From: an uncultured Clostridium sp. | GTDB lineage: Bacteria; Bacillota; Clostridia; TANB77; CAG-508 | Direction: 5' to 3' | DNA: 33,519 nucleotides | Assembly: GCA_945874585.1 (NCBI GenBank) | Contig: CAMCHB010000002.1 | Span: 1-33,519 of the forward strand | Shown here: one piece after another, positions 16,322 through 25,500 of the stretch | How positions within the stretch are numbered: the first letter of the stretch is position 1 | Layout of the letters: every line of letters begins with the position of its first letter | The notes under the pieces: generated by a model | What the model was told of the DNA's origin: nothing | Databases searched by the model: none | Seen by the model: the letters and a program-made list of their open reading frames with translations, nothing else | Made by a program: the position numbers and the translations under genes

Positions 16322-18175
16322 ATGCAGTTAGAAACATTTTTACAACAACATCATGTATCCTTAAATGAACAACAAAAAGAAGCAGTATTGAACCAAAAGG
16401 GGAAAATACTGCTTCTTGCTGTTCCAGGAAGCGGAAAAACAACTGTTATGGTAACACGCATGGCATATTGGATAGCTCAAAAACAGATGAGACCAGAACA
16501 GATTTTAACCCTAACCTATAGTGTAGCTTCTGCTCGCGATATGAAACGCAAATATGAAAGACTATTTGGAACCAACGAAAAATTAGAGTTTCGCACCATT
16601 CATAGTTTTTGTGTGAAGGTTTTACAAGAATGGGAAAGACAAACAGGGAAAAGAGTGTTTTCCTTGATGGAACAAACAGGCCCTGTTTTAGCGAAAATTT
16701 ATGATCAATTAACCCATACTAGTCCAACCGAAATGGTAGTAAAAGAATTACAAAATAAGATTGCTTATGTAAACAATGGAATGTTGACCAAGGAAAAAAG
16801 TGAGGAACTTTTTGCAGAACACTTATGTGGGGCAAAGATTGTGCAAGCGTATCAACAATACAAAAAAAGAAATAGGGTAATGGATTTTGATGACCAATTG
16901 CTATATGCCAAAAACATTTTAGAAAAATATCCATCTATTTTGCAAAAAATGCAACAGCAATATCCCTATCTATATGTAGATGAGGCACAGGATATTTCTA
17001 AAATACAGCATGTTTTAATCCAGCAGTTGGTAAGAAACCACCTTTTTATGGTGGGAGATGAAGATCAAAGTATTTATGGATTTCGCAGTGCTGACCCAAC
17101 AACTTTATTTCACTTCCAGCAGATATATCCAGGAGCCCAGATTTTATATATGGAGAAAAACTATCGCAGCACTCCACAAATTTTGCAAGTGGCTCACCAA
17201 TTTATGCAGCAAAATAAAAATCGTCATGACAAAAAGATATACTCTACCAGGCAAACAGGTGAAAAGGTGAAAATACTTGTACTTAAAAATTATGAAACAC
17301 AATATCAATATTTGTACCAACATTTAAAACAGGAGACCAAAAGGACGGCCATTTTATACCGAAACAATGAATCAGCTATTCCACTGATTGATTTATTTTC
17401 ACAAAAAGGATTACCATTTCAAATGAAGGCTTGTGAAAGAAATTGGGGAGAACACCCTATGATCCAAACGGTTCAAAATTTTATCTGTTATGCTTGGCAG
17501 GAAAACAATCCAGCATTATTTGAAAAAATTTATCCGAAAATGGGATGTGGCATTACCAAAGAGATGGTGAAAAAAGTAGCTAGCATGAGTAATTCAGGAG
17601 AACCGATACTCGATACCATCCTGCAACAAAAAGAAATGTTGTTTTGGCAAATAAAACGAATACAGCAAATTAAGAAATGGATGAAACAGTGGAAACGACA
17701 AAAAACAGAAGTAATTTTGCAGAATATTTTGCATGAATTGATAGAGCCTCAAACAAGCCACTCCAAGAAGAAAGAGAGGCCCAAAGATCATACAAAGATC
17801 AATACTTTAAAAATACTGGCAAGACAGAATCCAAATCCACCAGATTTTTTAAAAGCACTTGCCTCCATCAAACAACAAATGAAACAGGGCGTGCAAAGCG
17901 ATTCTTCTTTATACCTTATGACCATGCATGCCAGCAAAGGATTGGAATTTGAGCAAGTGATTCTAATAGATGTGCTACCAGGTATTTTGCCGAGTATGAC
18001 AAAAGCTGAAATAAGAGGGGCAGAAGAACTATTACAGTATGAAGAAGAAGTGCGTTTGTTTTATGTGGCAATGACAAGAGCAAGGGATAAACTGATATTG
18101 TTACAGTATCAAAACCAAGAAGGAAAAGCCTTAAAACCATCTGAATTTATACAAAAAATAAGCCAGATAAATTAG
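16322..18175 (+). CDS. UvrD/PcrA-like superfamily 1 DNA helicase
   Basis: A 617-residue SF1A helicase. Motif I is AVPGSGKT (33-40), motif II VDEAQDIS (219-226), motif III GDEDQSIYGFR, motif IV KNYRSTPQIL, motif V TMHASKGLEFEQVIL, and motif VI EEVRLFYVAMTRARDKL. It is about 100 residues shorter than PcrA/UvrD, with a compact 2B region and no C-terminal Tudor-like tail, so it may be a second UvrD paralogue rather than the essential PcrA. ATG 16322 is preceded by AAAGGAG; the in-frame ATG at 16304 overlaps the previous gene and has no such site. It converges with the DUF421 gene with only 11 bases between stops and no clear terminator. Confidence 0.92.
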   Translation: MQLETFLQQHHVSLNEQQKEAVLNQKGKILLLAVPGSGKTTVMVTRMAYWIAQKQMRPEQILTLTYSVASARDMKRKYERLFGTNEKLEFRTIHSFCVKVLQEWERQTGKRVFSLMEQTGPVLAKIYDQLTHTSPTEMVVKELQNKIAYVNNGMLTKEKSEELFAEHLCGAKIVQAYQQYKKRNRVMDFDDQLLYAKNILEKYPSILQKMQQQYPYLYVDEAQDISKIQHVLIQQLVRNHLFMVGDEDQSIYGFRSADPTTLFHFQQIYPGAQILYMEKNYRSTPQILQVAHQFMQQNKNRHDKKIYSTRQTGEKVKILVLKNYETQYQYLYQHLKQETKRTAILYRNNESAIPLIDLFSQKGLPFQMKACERNWGEHPMIQTVQNFICYAWQENNPALFEKIYPKMGCGITKEMVKKVASMSNSGEPILDTILQQKEMLFWQIKRIQQIKKWMKQWKRQKTEVILQNILHELIEPQTSHSKKKERPKDHTKINTLKILARQNPNPPDFLKALASIKQQMKQGVQSDSSLYLMTMHASKGLEFEQVILIDVLPGILPSMTKAEIRGAEELLQYEEEVRLFYVAMTRARDKLILLQYQNQEGKALKPSEFIQKISQIN

Positions 18176-18186
18176 AAGCCAGAAGA

Positions 18187-18897
18187 TTATTCAAAAGGAT
18201 CTTCCACTTGTTTGGCAGAATACTTTTTGTAAATACTAAGCTGATTTTGGTTATCATAGGTCGCAAGAAAAATTTGATCCAAATGAGAATAGCCCTGTTT
18301 TTTACATTCTTTCATCAACCAATTTTCATCATGATGAATATAGGCTAAGCTATGTTTTAAAATTTTACCATCTAAAATTAAATTGATAACAATTTCTTCT
18401 GGCAAAGGACGAATACTTAAATCATTCGGTGTAGTAGGCCTTTTGGAACTCTTGGGTAAAAAACTCATTTTCCCATTGGATTCTAAGATAACGGTTTGCA
18501 AATCTGCCAAATTAAAATAGCCATTGATTCGGCATTGCATTAAAAACTCACTCACATTTAAATTCATTTTTTTGAGATTACCATAGTAAATTTTACCATT
18601 TTGATACACGATAATGGATTTGCCTTCTACCACGCGGCGAAAAGGGAGAAATTTAGCAGATAAATAAGAAATCAAAATGGAAATAGTAGCATAGATGACC
18701 ATAGCAAGTAGTGGTTCCATGAAATTATTTTCCAGGGAAGTTGCCATTTCAGCAGCAATGGATCCAATTGAAATGCCAATGGTATAATCAAACATGGTTA
18801 ATTGAGAAATCTCTTTATTTCCCATCAATTTACTTAGAATAAATAAAATAAACAAAGAAGTAATCGACAAAATAGGTATTTTTAAAAGATAATCCAT
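18187..18897 (-). CDS. DUF421 membrane protein (YetF/YdfR family)
   Basis: A 236-residue protein of the DUF421/YetF family. Three N-terminal membrane spans (about 5-25, 35-55 and 62-82) precede a soluble domain with VVEGKSIIVYQNGKIYYGN and the following LMQCRINGYFNLADLQTVILE, the conserved family core. A second small alpha/beta region (about 165-225) follows, as in the longer Bacillus members linked to spores. The exact function is unknown. The start is ATG 18897, with GAGGTG upstream on the minus strand. It appears to be transcribed alone. Confidence 0.9.
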   Translation of the reverse strand: MDYLLKIPILSITSLFILFILSKLMGNKEISQLTMFDYTIGISIGSIAAEMATSLENNFMEPLLAMVIYATISILISYLSAKFLPFRRVVEGKSIIVYQNGKIYYGNLKKMNLNVSEFLMQCRINGYFNLADLQTVILESNGKMSFLPKSSKRPTTPNDLSIRPLPEEIVINLILDGKILKHSLAYIHHDENWLMKECKKQGYSHLDQIFLATYDNQNQLSIYKKYSAKQVEDPFE

Positions 18898-18985
18898 AGA
18901 TTCACCTCATTCCTATCATTTCCTTTTAGTATGAGCCAAAATTCATAAAAATATAAAAGATTCATAGAAAATTAAGATTTTATTT

Positions 18986-19014
18986 TTCACTTTTTCATAA
19001 ATGTGTGATATAAA
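18986..19014 (+). promoter_or_regulatory. Possible promoter of tlyA
   Basis: TTCACT (18986-18991), a 17-base spacer, then TATAAA (19009-19014), 35 bases upstream of tlyA. The -35 box is weak, so this is tentative. Confidence 0.4.
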
Positions 19015-19048
19015 GAAGACAGAGTAAAAAGAAAAGAGAGGAGAAAAA

Positions 19049-19852
19049 ATGAAAAATCGATTGGATAAAGAAATGGTTAGCAGAGGATTGGTGGATTCTC
19101 GTATGAAAGCACAAGAATTGATTGCCAAAGGATATGTCCTTTGGCAAAACAAAGTCGTAAAAAAAGCAAGTCATCCAGTAGCTCCAGAAGATACCATTCA
19201 AATACAAGCAAATGATTGTTTCCGCTATGTTTCAAGAGGTGGACTAAAATTGGAAAAGGCTCTTTCAACATTTGCTATTTCATGGAAAGGTAAAACAGTG
19301 TTAGATGTGGGATCTTCCACAGGAGGATTTACCGATTGTGCCTTGCAACATGGAGCACAAAAGGTTATAGCCGTAGATGTTGGGACAGATTTAATGCATC
19401 CAAGTTTACGTGCCAATCCTCAGGTAGAATTACATGAACAAATCAATTTAAAAGAACTAGATGCTTCTTATTTTGAAAGAGCAGATTGGATGGTAGCCGA
19501 TATTTCCTTTTTGTCCATCCTAACCTTATTTGAAAAAGTACAGGCATACCAAGCAAAACTAGATACCGTTTTTTTAATCAAACCACAATTCGAGTGCGGA
19601 AAAGAAGTGGCTCATCACTACAAAGGTATTATCACCAATGCTAAAATTCATCAAGAAATCTTAAACCATGTTTTAGGTGAAATTCGAGCCATGGGGTTCG
19701 CAATAGGAGGATTAACCTATTCGCCAATCTGTGGCGGAGATGGAAACATTGAATACTTAGCATATGGTTCCAATCAAAAACAAATAGCAAAGCATATTCC
19801 GATTGCAGAAATTGTGACACAAGCCTTTCAAAATTTAAAACAGAAAAAATAA
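19049..19852 (+). CDS. tlyA: TlyA family rRNA 2'-O-methyltransferase (hemolysin A family)
   Basis: A 267-residue S-adenosylmethionine-dependent methyltransferase; characterized TlyA proteins methylate 16S and/or 23S rRNA at cytidine 2'-O. An N-terminal S4 RNA-binding domain (about 1-60, starting RLDKEMVSRGLVDSR) is followed by the conserved linker RYVSRGGLKLEKAL and an FtsJ-type Rossmann domain with the SAM motif DVGSSTGGFTD (86-96). ADWMVADISF and IKPQFECGKE complete the family pattern. The start is ATG 19049 after GAGGAG. In many Clostridia tlyA lies between dxs and nadK, but here it stands alone with its own terminator. Confidence 0.93.
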   Translation: MKNRLDKEMVSRGLVDSRMKAQELIAKGYVLWQNKVVKKASHPVAPEDTIQIQANDCFRYVSRGGLKLEKALSTFAISWKGKTVLDVGSSTGGFTDCALQHGAQKVIAVDVGTDLMHPSLRANPQVELHEQINLKELDASYFERADWMVADISFLSILTLFEKVQAYQAKLDTVFLIKPQFECGKEVAHHYKGIITNAKIHQEILNHVLGEIRAMGFAIGGLTYSPICGGDGNIEYLAYGSNQKQIAKHIPIAEIVTQAFQNLKQKK

Positions 19853-19857
19853 GAGAA

Positions 19858-19896
19858 AATAAGATTCCCTAAGCAAACAGGGGAATCTTATTTTTG
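19858..19896 (+). terminator. Intrinsic terminator after tlyA
   Basis: A 12-bp stem, AATAAGATTCCC (19858-19869) with GGGAATCTTATT (19881-19892), encloses an 11-base loop and is followed by more T residues. Confidence 0.85.
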
Positions 19897-20078
19897 TTTT
19901 ACAAAAATGTCATAGAAAAATATTTTTTTGTTAAAAAGGAGAAAAAGATTTTATTTCCGTAATAAGAGGCTTTGTTATCAGGAGTGCATAAGGCAAATGT
20001 CTTTCTTGACTTTTGGGTAGAATTTTTAAAATAAAAGTAAATAAAAAACGAAAAAAGCAGAAAAAATGGAGGCAGACC

Positions 20079-22169
20079 ATGGCTCAAACACAGACCAAAA
20101 GAAAAAATAGTAGCAATACCAATTTATCAACCATTACGAAAAATGAAAATGTGAATTTAAAAATAGAACTAAAGAACAATCAACCAATATCTGATATGTA
20201 TCAAAATCCAAAATTTGCATTGGTATTTCCAAGTGCAGTAACAGCCGTTAATGTCAAAAATGTGAATGTATTGTTTGATTCTACATTCCAGATCCAAGAA
20301 GTCAGTCAAACTACTTGGCAAGGCCATATTGTGATGCTGATAACTTTAGATGGAAGTCAAACCGACTTTTTGCCAGATCAAATGATGCAAGGAACGACTA
20401 TTTTATGCCAAACAGATATAGAGGTTGATGTAAAAACACCAATTGAATTGTATTATCAAAATGAAAATGCAAACTCTTATGAGAAAACAGGTTGGTGGCA
20501 AGGACAGAATTGGGGTTATACGACATTGGATTGTCAATTTATTGCCCCAGATGGCATGATCAGTGCTATGGAAATAACAGGATTTCAAGGACAAGACAAA
20601 GTTTCTTCTTATGCACAAGGTGAAAAGACAGGGAAATTAGAAATTTTAACCAATGAAAAAATAGCTACTATGCATTTAACGGTTTTAAATCATACCGATG
20701 ATGTAACCAAAAATATGGTAGCGGTTGGAAACATTCCTTTTGCCAACAATCAACAGGTGATAACAGGAGAAAAATTAGGAACCAATCAAACAACACAAAT
20801 GACAAGTTTGATTCAATACAAAGGAAATCCAGAAGATGTTACGATTTATTATTCAGACCAAGATCAGGTTACCTATGATTTGACAGACCAAGCAAGTGGT
20901 TGGACAACCAATCCAAGTCAAGTTCAGAAGGTAAAACAGTTTATGATAGTTGTTCAGCGAGAATTGCCAGCAACTGAAATTTTGGAATTTTCGTATACCT
21001 TTAAAATTCCAGCCATGTTAGAGCACAATTGTGATTTATATGGATCTTTTGGATGTGTTTTTGATCGCGTAACAGAGCAAGGCACAAGTCGTGATACAAG
21101 TGTAGCAGATAAAGTAGGATTGTCAACAGGAAGAGGACCACAAATGAAAATATTACAATCGGTTTCTGTCGGAGATGGAAATCCGGTTGGCGAAAATCAG
21201 AAAATTAAATACAAAATTAAAGTTGAAAATATTGGATTAGATCCAATTGAAAATATGAAAGTAACAGATCAAATCCCAAAGGGAACAAGCTATGTTCAAT
21301 ATGACACGGCTAATTGGCAAACAGCTTATGAAGTACATGAGCCAAAAGCCAATGAAATTTATTGGAAGATTGATCGTTTAGAAGTAGGCAAATCAGTCGA
21401 TTTGGAATTTGAAGTAGCAGTTCAGGATTTACCAACAGTAGAAGAGTATTATGCGGGAGATCCAGCTTTTACCGAAAAGGATGGTAAGTTTTACTATCAA
21501 GGAAAAGAAGTTACGCAAATCCCAGAAACCAGTATTCAAAATGTTGTACAAGTAGAAGCAAAGAATTTGGAAAAGACGATGCAATCTATTTCATCATCAA
21601 ACAAGGTGGTACCAGCTTCTTTACAAATTGAAGAAACAGCATCTTCATCCAAAGGATCTTTGCTAAAAGAAAATCAGAAGATGAAATATAGTATTCATAT
21701 AGAAAGTCATACAGAGGATACTTTGCAAAATGTACAAATTCAGAAAAAATTGCCGGAAGGATTAAAATATTTAGATGCATATACACTAAAATATAATGTG
21801 GATTTGGATATTTGGGAAAAGGATTTACAGGCAAGTTATGACGAAGTAACCAGAATGGTTCAATTAAACATTCCTACTTTGGCAAGTCATGATGATATTC
21901 AGTTAAAAGTGGAAACACAAACAGAGCCATTAGCAGAAGACGAAGAGCAAAAAGAGATTGAAACCGATACTACCGTACAGGCAGATGGAACAGCTATTTA
22001 TCATTCTGAGACACAAGAAAATACGATTTTAAAAAGCAAGGTAAATGTTCGTTATAACTGTGTTCATCCAAAGAAATATTTTCAATTTTTCTTATTTGTT
22101 CTGGCAAATATAAAAAGACAAAAAAATTATGTAAAATTAGGCAAATATGTATTGACAAGGATTTTTTAA
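20079..22169 (+). CDS. DUF11-type repeat protein without signal peptide or anchor (possible truncated surface protein)
   Basis: A 696-residue, Thr/Gln/Glu-rich, beta-strand-rich protein. At least two DUF11-like modules can be seen, at about 367-470 (GENQKIKYKIKVENIG, then VTDQIPKGTSYV) and about 545-640 (KENQKMKYSIHIESHT, then IQKKLPEGLKYL). Such modules occur in wall-attached proteins. Yet the N-terminus (MAQTQTKRKNSSN) is no signal peptide, and there is no LPXTG or membrane anchor. The last 37 residues (from about 660) are basic and aromatic, unlike the rest, and run into the rpoB promoter, whose -35 box lies inside this frame. This suggests loss of both ends. The start has a good GGAGG (20068-20072), so it may still be translated. 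I do not recognise a specific function. Confidence 0.65.
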   Translation: MAQTQTKRKNSSNTNLSTITKNENVNLKIELKNNQPISDMYQNPKFALVFPSAVTAVNVKNVNVLFDSTFQIQEVSQTTWQGHIVMLITLDGSQTDFLPDQMMQGTTILCQTDIEVDVKTPIELYYQNENANSYEKTGWWQGQNWGYTTLDCQFIAPDGMISAMEITGFQGQDKVSSYAQGEKTGKLEILTNEKIATMHLTVLNHTDDVTKNMVAVGNIPFANNQQVITGEKLGTNQTTQMTSLIQYKGNPEDVTIYYSDQDQVTYDLTDQASGWTTNPSQVQKVKQFMIVVQRELPATEILEFSYTFKIPAMLEHNCDLYGSFGCVFDRVTEQGTSRDTSVADKVGLSTGRGPQMKILQSVSVGDGNPVGENQKIKYKIKVENIGLDPIENMKVTDQIPKGTSYVQYDTANWQTAYEVHEPKANEIYWKIDRLEVGKSVDLEFEVAVQDLPTVEEYYAGDPAFTEKDGKFYYQGKEVTQIPETSIQNVVQVEAKNLEKTMQSISSSNKVVPASLQIEETASSSKGSLLKENQKMKYSIHIESHTEDTLQNVQIQKKLPEGLKYLDAYTLKYNVDLDIWEKDLQASYDEVTRMVQLNIPTLASHDDIQLKVETQTEPLAEDEEQKEIETDTTVQADGTAIYHSETQENTILKSKVNVRYNCVHPKKYFQFFLFVLANIKRQKNYVKLGKYVLTRIF

Positions 22170-22181
22170 ATGTGATATAGT
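22152..22181 (+). promoter_or_regulatory. SigA-type promoter of rpoBC
   Basis: TTGACA (22152-22157), an 18-base spacer, then TATAGT (22176-22181), with the -35 inside the 3' end of the preceding reading frame. It gives a transcript start near 22188 and a leader of about 320 bases before rpoB. Confidence 0.72.
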
Positions 22182-22187
22182 ATATGG

Positions 22188-22509
22188 AGCTATGTTGAGA
22201 ACAAAAAGAAGTTGGTGATTTCGATCAAAAATATAGAATTTTGCGAAAGAAATTGATACATGAAAAAGGTAAGTTAGTAAAAAATTACTAGCATGCCTTT
22301 TTGTTGCTTAAATTAGCCACTTAAAAAAATTCAAAATAGAGGAATTAAATAAAAATAATTAGCAAAAGTAACAAACGATCGGCAGTAAGTTTTAAGCTTT
22401 TGATAACATTTTTATTTAAGAGGGACTTTTTGAAACCTTTTTTAAGAAATTAAGTCTGCCAAAAGAGGATGATGTGATTTTTTACATCTGAAAAATAGGG
22501 GTGATTTTT
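22188..22509 (+). promoter_or_regulatory. Long structured 5' leader of rpoB
   Basis: This gene-free stretch of over 300 bases contains a strong hairpin (22263-22302), a second candidate structure in which GGCAG (22381-22385) can pair with CTGCC (22456-22460) around an inner imperfect stem (TTAAGAGGG with CCTTTTTTAAG), and a short stem GATGT/ACATC (22471-22488) just before the ribosome binding site AGGGGTGA. Small reading frames exist (a 13-codon GTG frame at about 22214 and a 5-codon ATG frame at 22260) but lack convincing ribosome binding sites. It matches no riboswitch I know. Confidence 0.5.
22263..22302 (+). terminator. Hairpin in the rpoB leader, possible attenuator
   Basis: Two 18-base arms (22263-22280 and 22285-22302) pair with one A-A mismatch and two G-U pairs around an AAAA loop. 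The 3' arm ends CCTTTTT. It has terminator-like form but lies about 75 bases into the predicted rpoB transcript, so it is either an attenuator or the terminator of a short upstream RNA. Confidence 0.6.
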
Positions 22510-25500
22510 TTGTTAACAGATGTTATACACGAAAAAGCAATACGTAAGACATTTGCAAGAATTGGCGATTTCATTGAAATGCCAAATCTAATTAAAGTAC
22601 AAAAGGATTCTTATGACTGGTTTTTAAAGGAAGGCTTAGGAGAAGTTCTAGAAGATATTTCTCCCATTGAAGATTATTCAGGTAATCTAGTACTTGAATT
22701 TTTTGACTATTACATGGAAGATAAAACCAAATATTCCATCGAAGAAGCAAAAGAAAGAGACACAACTTATTCATCAAGATTACATGTAAAAGTTCGTTTG
22801 ATCAACCGTGAAACAGGTGAAATCAAAGAACAAGAAATTTATTTAGGAGATTTCCCATTGATGACAGATAGTGGTACTTTTATTATCAATGGTGCTGAAA
22901 GAGTTGTTGTTAGCCAGTTGGTTCGTTCTCCAGGATGTTATTATGCTTCCGATTATGACAAAACAGGAGCAAAACTATACACAGCAACGGTTATGCCAAT
23001 TCGTGGTGCATGGCTAGAATACGAAACCGATGCAAACGATGTTTTCTATGTACGTATCGACCGTACCAGAAAATTACCTGTTACCTGTTTGTTAAGAGCT
23101 ATTGGACTAGAGACTGATGAACAAATTATGCAATTCTTCGGCGAAGACAAAAAGTTAATAGCAACTATCAATAAAGATCCAGTTAAAACAACAGACGAAG
23201 CTTTAATTGAAATTTACAAAAAATTAAGACCAGGCGAACTACCAACAGTAGATGCAGCACGTAATTTATTCAATGGTTTATTCTTTGATAATAGAAGATA
23301 TGATTTAGCAAAAGTAGGTCGTTATAAATACAACAAAAAATTGGATTTAGCAAGCAGAATAAAAGGACAAATTGCTTACGATGATATTATCAATACAGAA
23401 ACTGGTGAAGTTGTTGTAGAAAAAGATAATGTTATCTCAGAAGAAAAAGCAAGAGAAATTAAAGATTTAGGCATCAATGTAGTGGATGTAAAAGTGGATG
23501 ACAAAAAAGTAAGAGTTATTGGTAATGGAACTGTTGATATTCACAAATGGGTAGAAGAAGATCTATCTGATTTACATATCAAAGAAGATGTTAATTTCGA
23601 AATTTTGAAAAACATTTTAGCAACGACTGAACCTAGCAAATTAAAAGAAGAAATAAAATTAAGAATACACGAATTGATTCCAAAGCATGTAACAACAGAA
23701 GATATGCTAGCTTCTGTTAACTACTTATTGAATTTACAATACGATTTAGGAAAAGTAGATGACATTGATCACTTAGGAAATAGACGTATTCGTTGTGTTG
23801 GTGAATTATTACAAAATCAATTTAGAATTGGTTTAACAAGACTAGAAAGAGTTGTACGTGAGAGAATGACAATTCAAGACCTAGATGTTGTAACACCACA
23901 AACTCTAATCAATACAAAACCAATCACATCATCTATTAAAGAATTCTTTGGAAGTTCACAATTGTCTCAGTTCATGGATCAAACCAACCCATTATCTGAG
24001 CTTACCCATAAGAGAAGAATTTCTGCTTTAGGACCTGGTGGATTATCAAGAGATAGAGCCGGATTTGAAGTAAGAGATGTTCACTATACACACTATGGTA
24101 GACTATGTCCAATTGAGTCTCCAGAAGGACCTAACATTGGTTTGATTTCAGCACTTTCATCATTTGCTGTTATCAATGAATATGGATTTATCGAAACACC
24201 ATATCGAATTGTTGATAAAAAGACTGGAAAAGTTACTGACCAAGTGGTTTATCTATCTGCTGATGAAGAAGATGGAAAGATTATTGCACAAGCAACAGAA
24301 CCAGTAGACAAAGAAGGAAGATTTATCAATAAGAGAATTAAAGTACGTTATTTAGATGAAGTAACAGAAGTAGAGAAGGAAAGAGTAGACTATGTCGATA
24401 TCTCTCCAAAACAATTGGTTTCTGTTGCAGCAGCTATGATACCTTTCTTGGAGCATGATGATGCAAACCGTGCTTTGATGGGTGCTAACATGCAACGTCA
24501 GGCAGTTCCGTTGATGATTTCTGAGTCACCAATTGTAGGAACAGGTATAGAATACCGTGCAGCCAAAGATTCTGGTATTATGGTCTTAGCAAAAGAAACT
24601 GGAACCGTTGAGCGTGTAACAGGTGATGAAATTGTTATCAAAAATGTAAAAGGTAATACAGATACTTATCATTTACGTAAATTCAAGAGAACCAATGGTG
24701 GAACTTGTATCAATCAAAGACCAATTGTAAAAAAAGGTGAAAAAGTTAATAAAAACGATGTTATTGCAGATGGACCATCTACACAAAATGGTGAAATGGC
24801 ATTAGGAAAAAATGTTATTATTGCCTTTACAACATGGGAAGGTTACAACTACGAGGATGCTGTTTTGTTAAATGAAAGATTGGTGAAAGAAGATGTTTAC
24901 ACATCTATCCATATTGAAGATTATGATTGTGAATGTAGAGATACAAAATTAGGCCCAGAAGAGATTACAAGAGATATTCCAAATGTGGGCGAAGATAGCT
25001 TAAAAGATTTGGATGAAAACGGTATTGTTCGTATTGGTGCAGAGGTTCGACCAGGTGATATCTTAGTCGGCAAAGTAACACCAAAAGGTGAAACTGAATT
25101 AACAGCAGAGGAAAGATTGTTAAGAGCTATTTTTGGCGAGAAAGCTAGAGAAGTTCGTGATACCTCATTGCGTGTCCCACATGGAGAAGCTGGAACAATT
25201 GTTGATGTTAAAGTGTTTACTAGAGATAATTCAGATGAATTAGCACCAGGTGTCAACCAAGTAATTCGTGTGTATATTGCACAAAAAAGAAAGATTTCTG
25301 TTGGTGATAAAATGGCTGGACGTCATGGTAATAAGGGTGTTGTTTCTAGAATATTACCAGAAGAAGATATGCCATTTATGCCAGATGGAACTCCCGTTGA
25401 TATTGTATTGAACCCATTAGGTGTTCCTTCTCGTATGAATTTAGGACAGGTTTTGGAAGTTCACTTAGGAGCTGCTGCCAGAATGCTTGGTATCAAAGTA

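Noticed and set aside
18176..18186. Terminator between the UvrD-like and DUF421 genes
   Set aside because: The 11-base gap and its flanks show no convincing stem with a T-tract.
20006..20032. Promoter TTGACT/TAAAAT before the DUF11-type gene
   Set aside because: The spacer is only 15 bases, so it was left out of the feature list; the true promoter of this gene is unclear.
22260..22277. Leader peptide (ATG, five codons) in the rpoB leader
   Set aside because: No ribosome binding site and no telling codon content; it falls inside the hairpin arm.
23944..24060. Rifampicin-resistance substitutions in RpoB
   Set aside because: The cluster residues commonly changed in resistance (Q, D, H, S positions) are all wild type.
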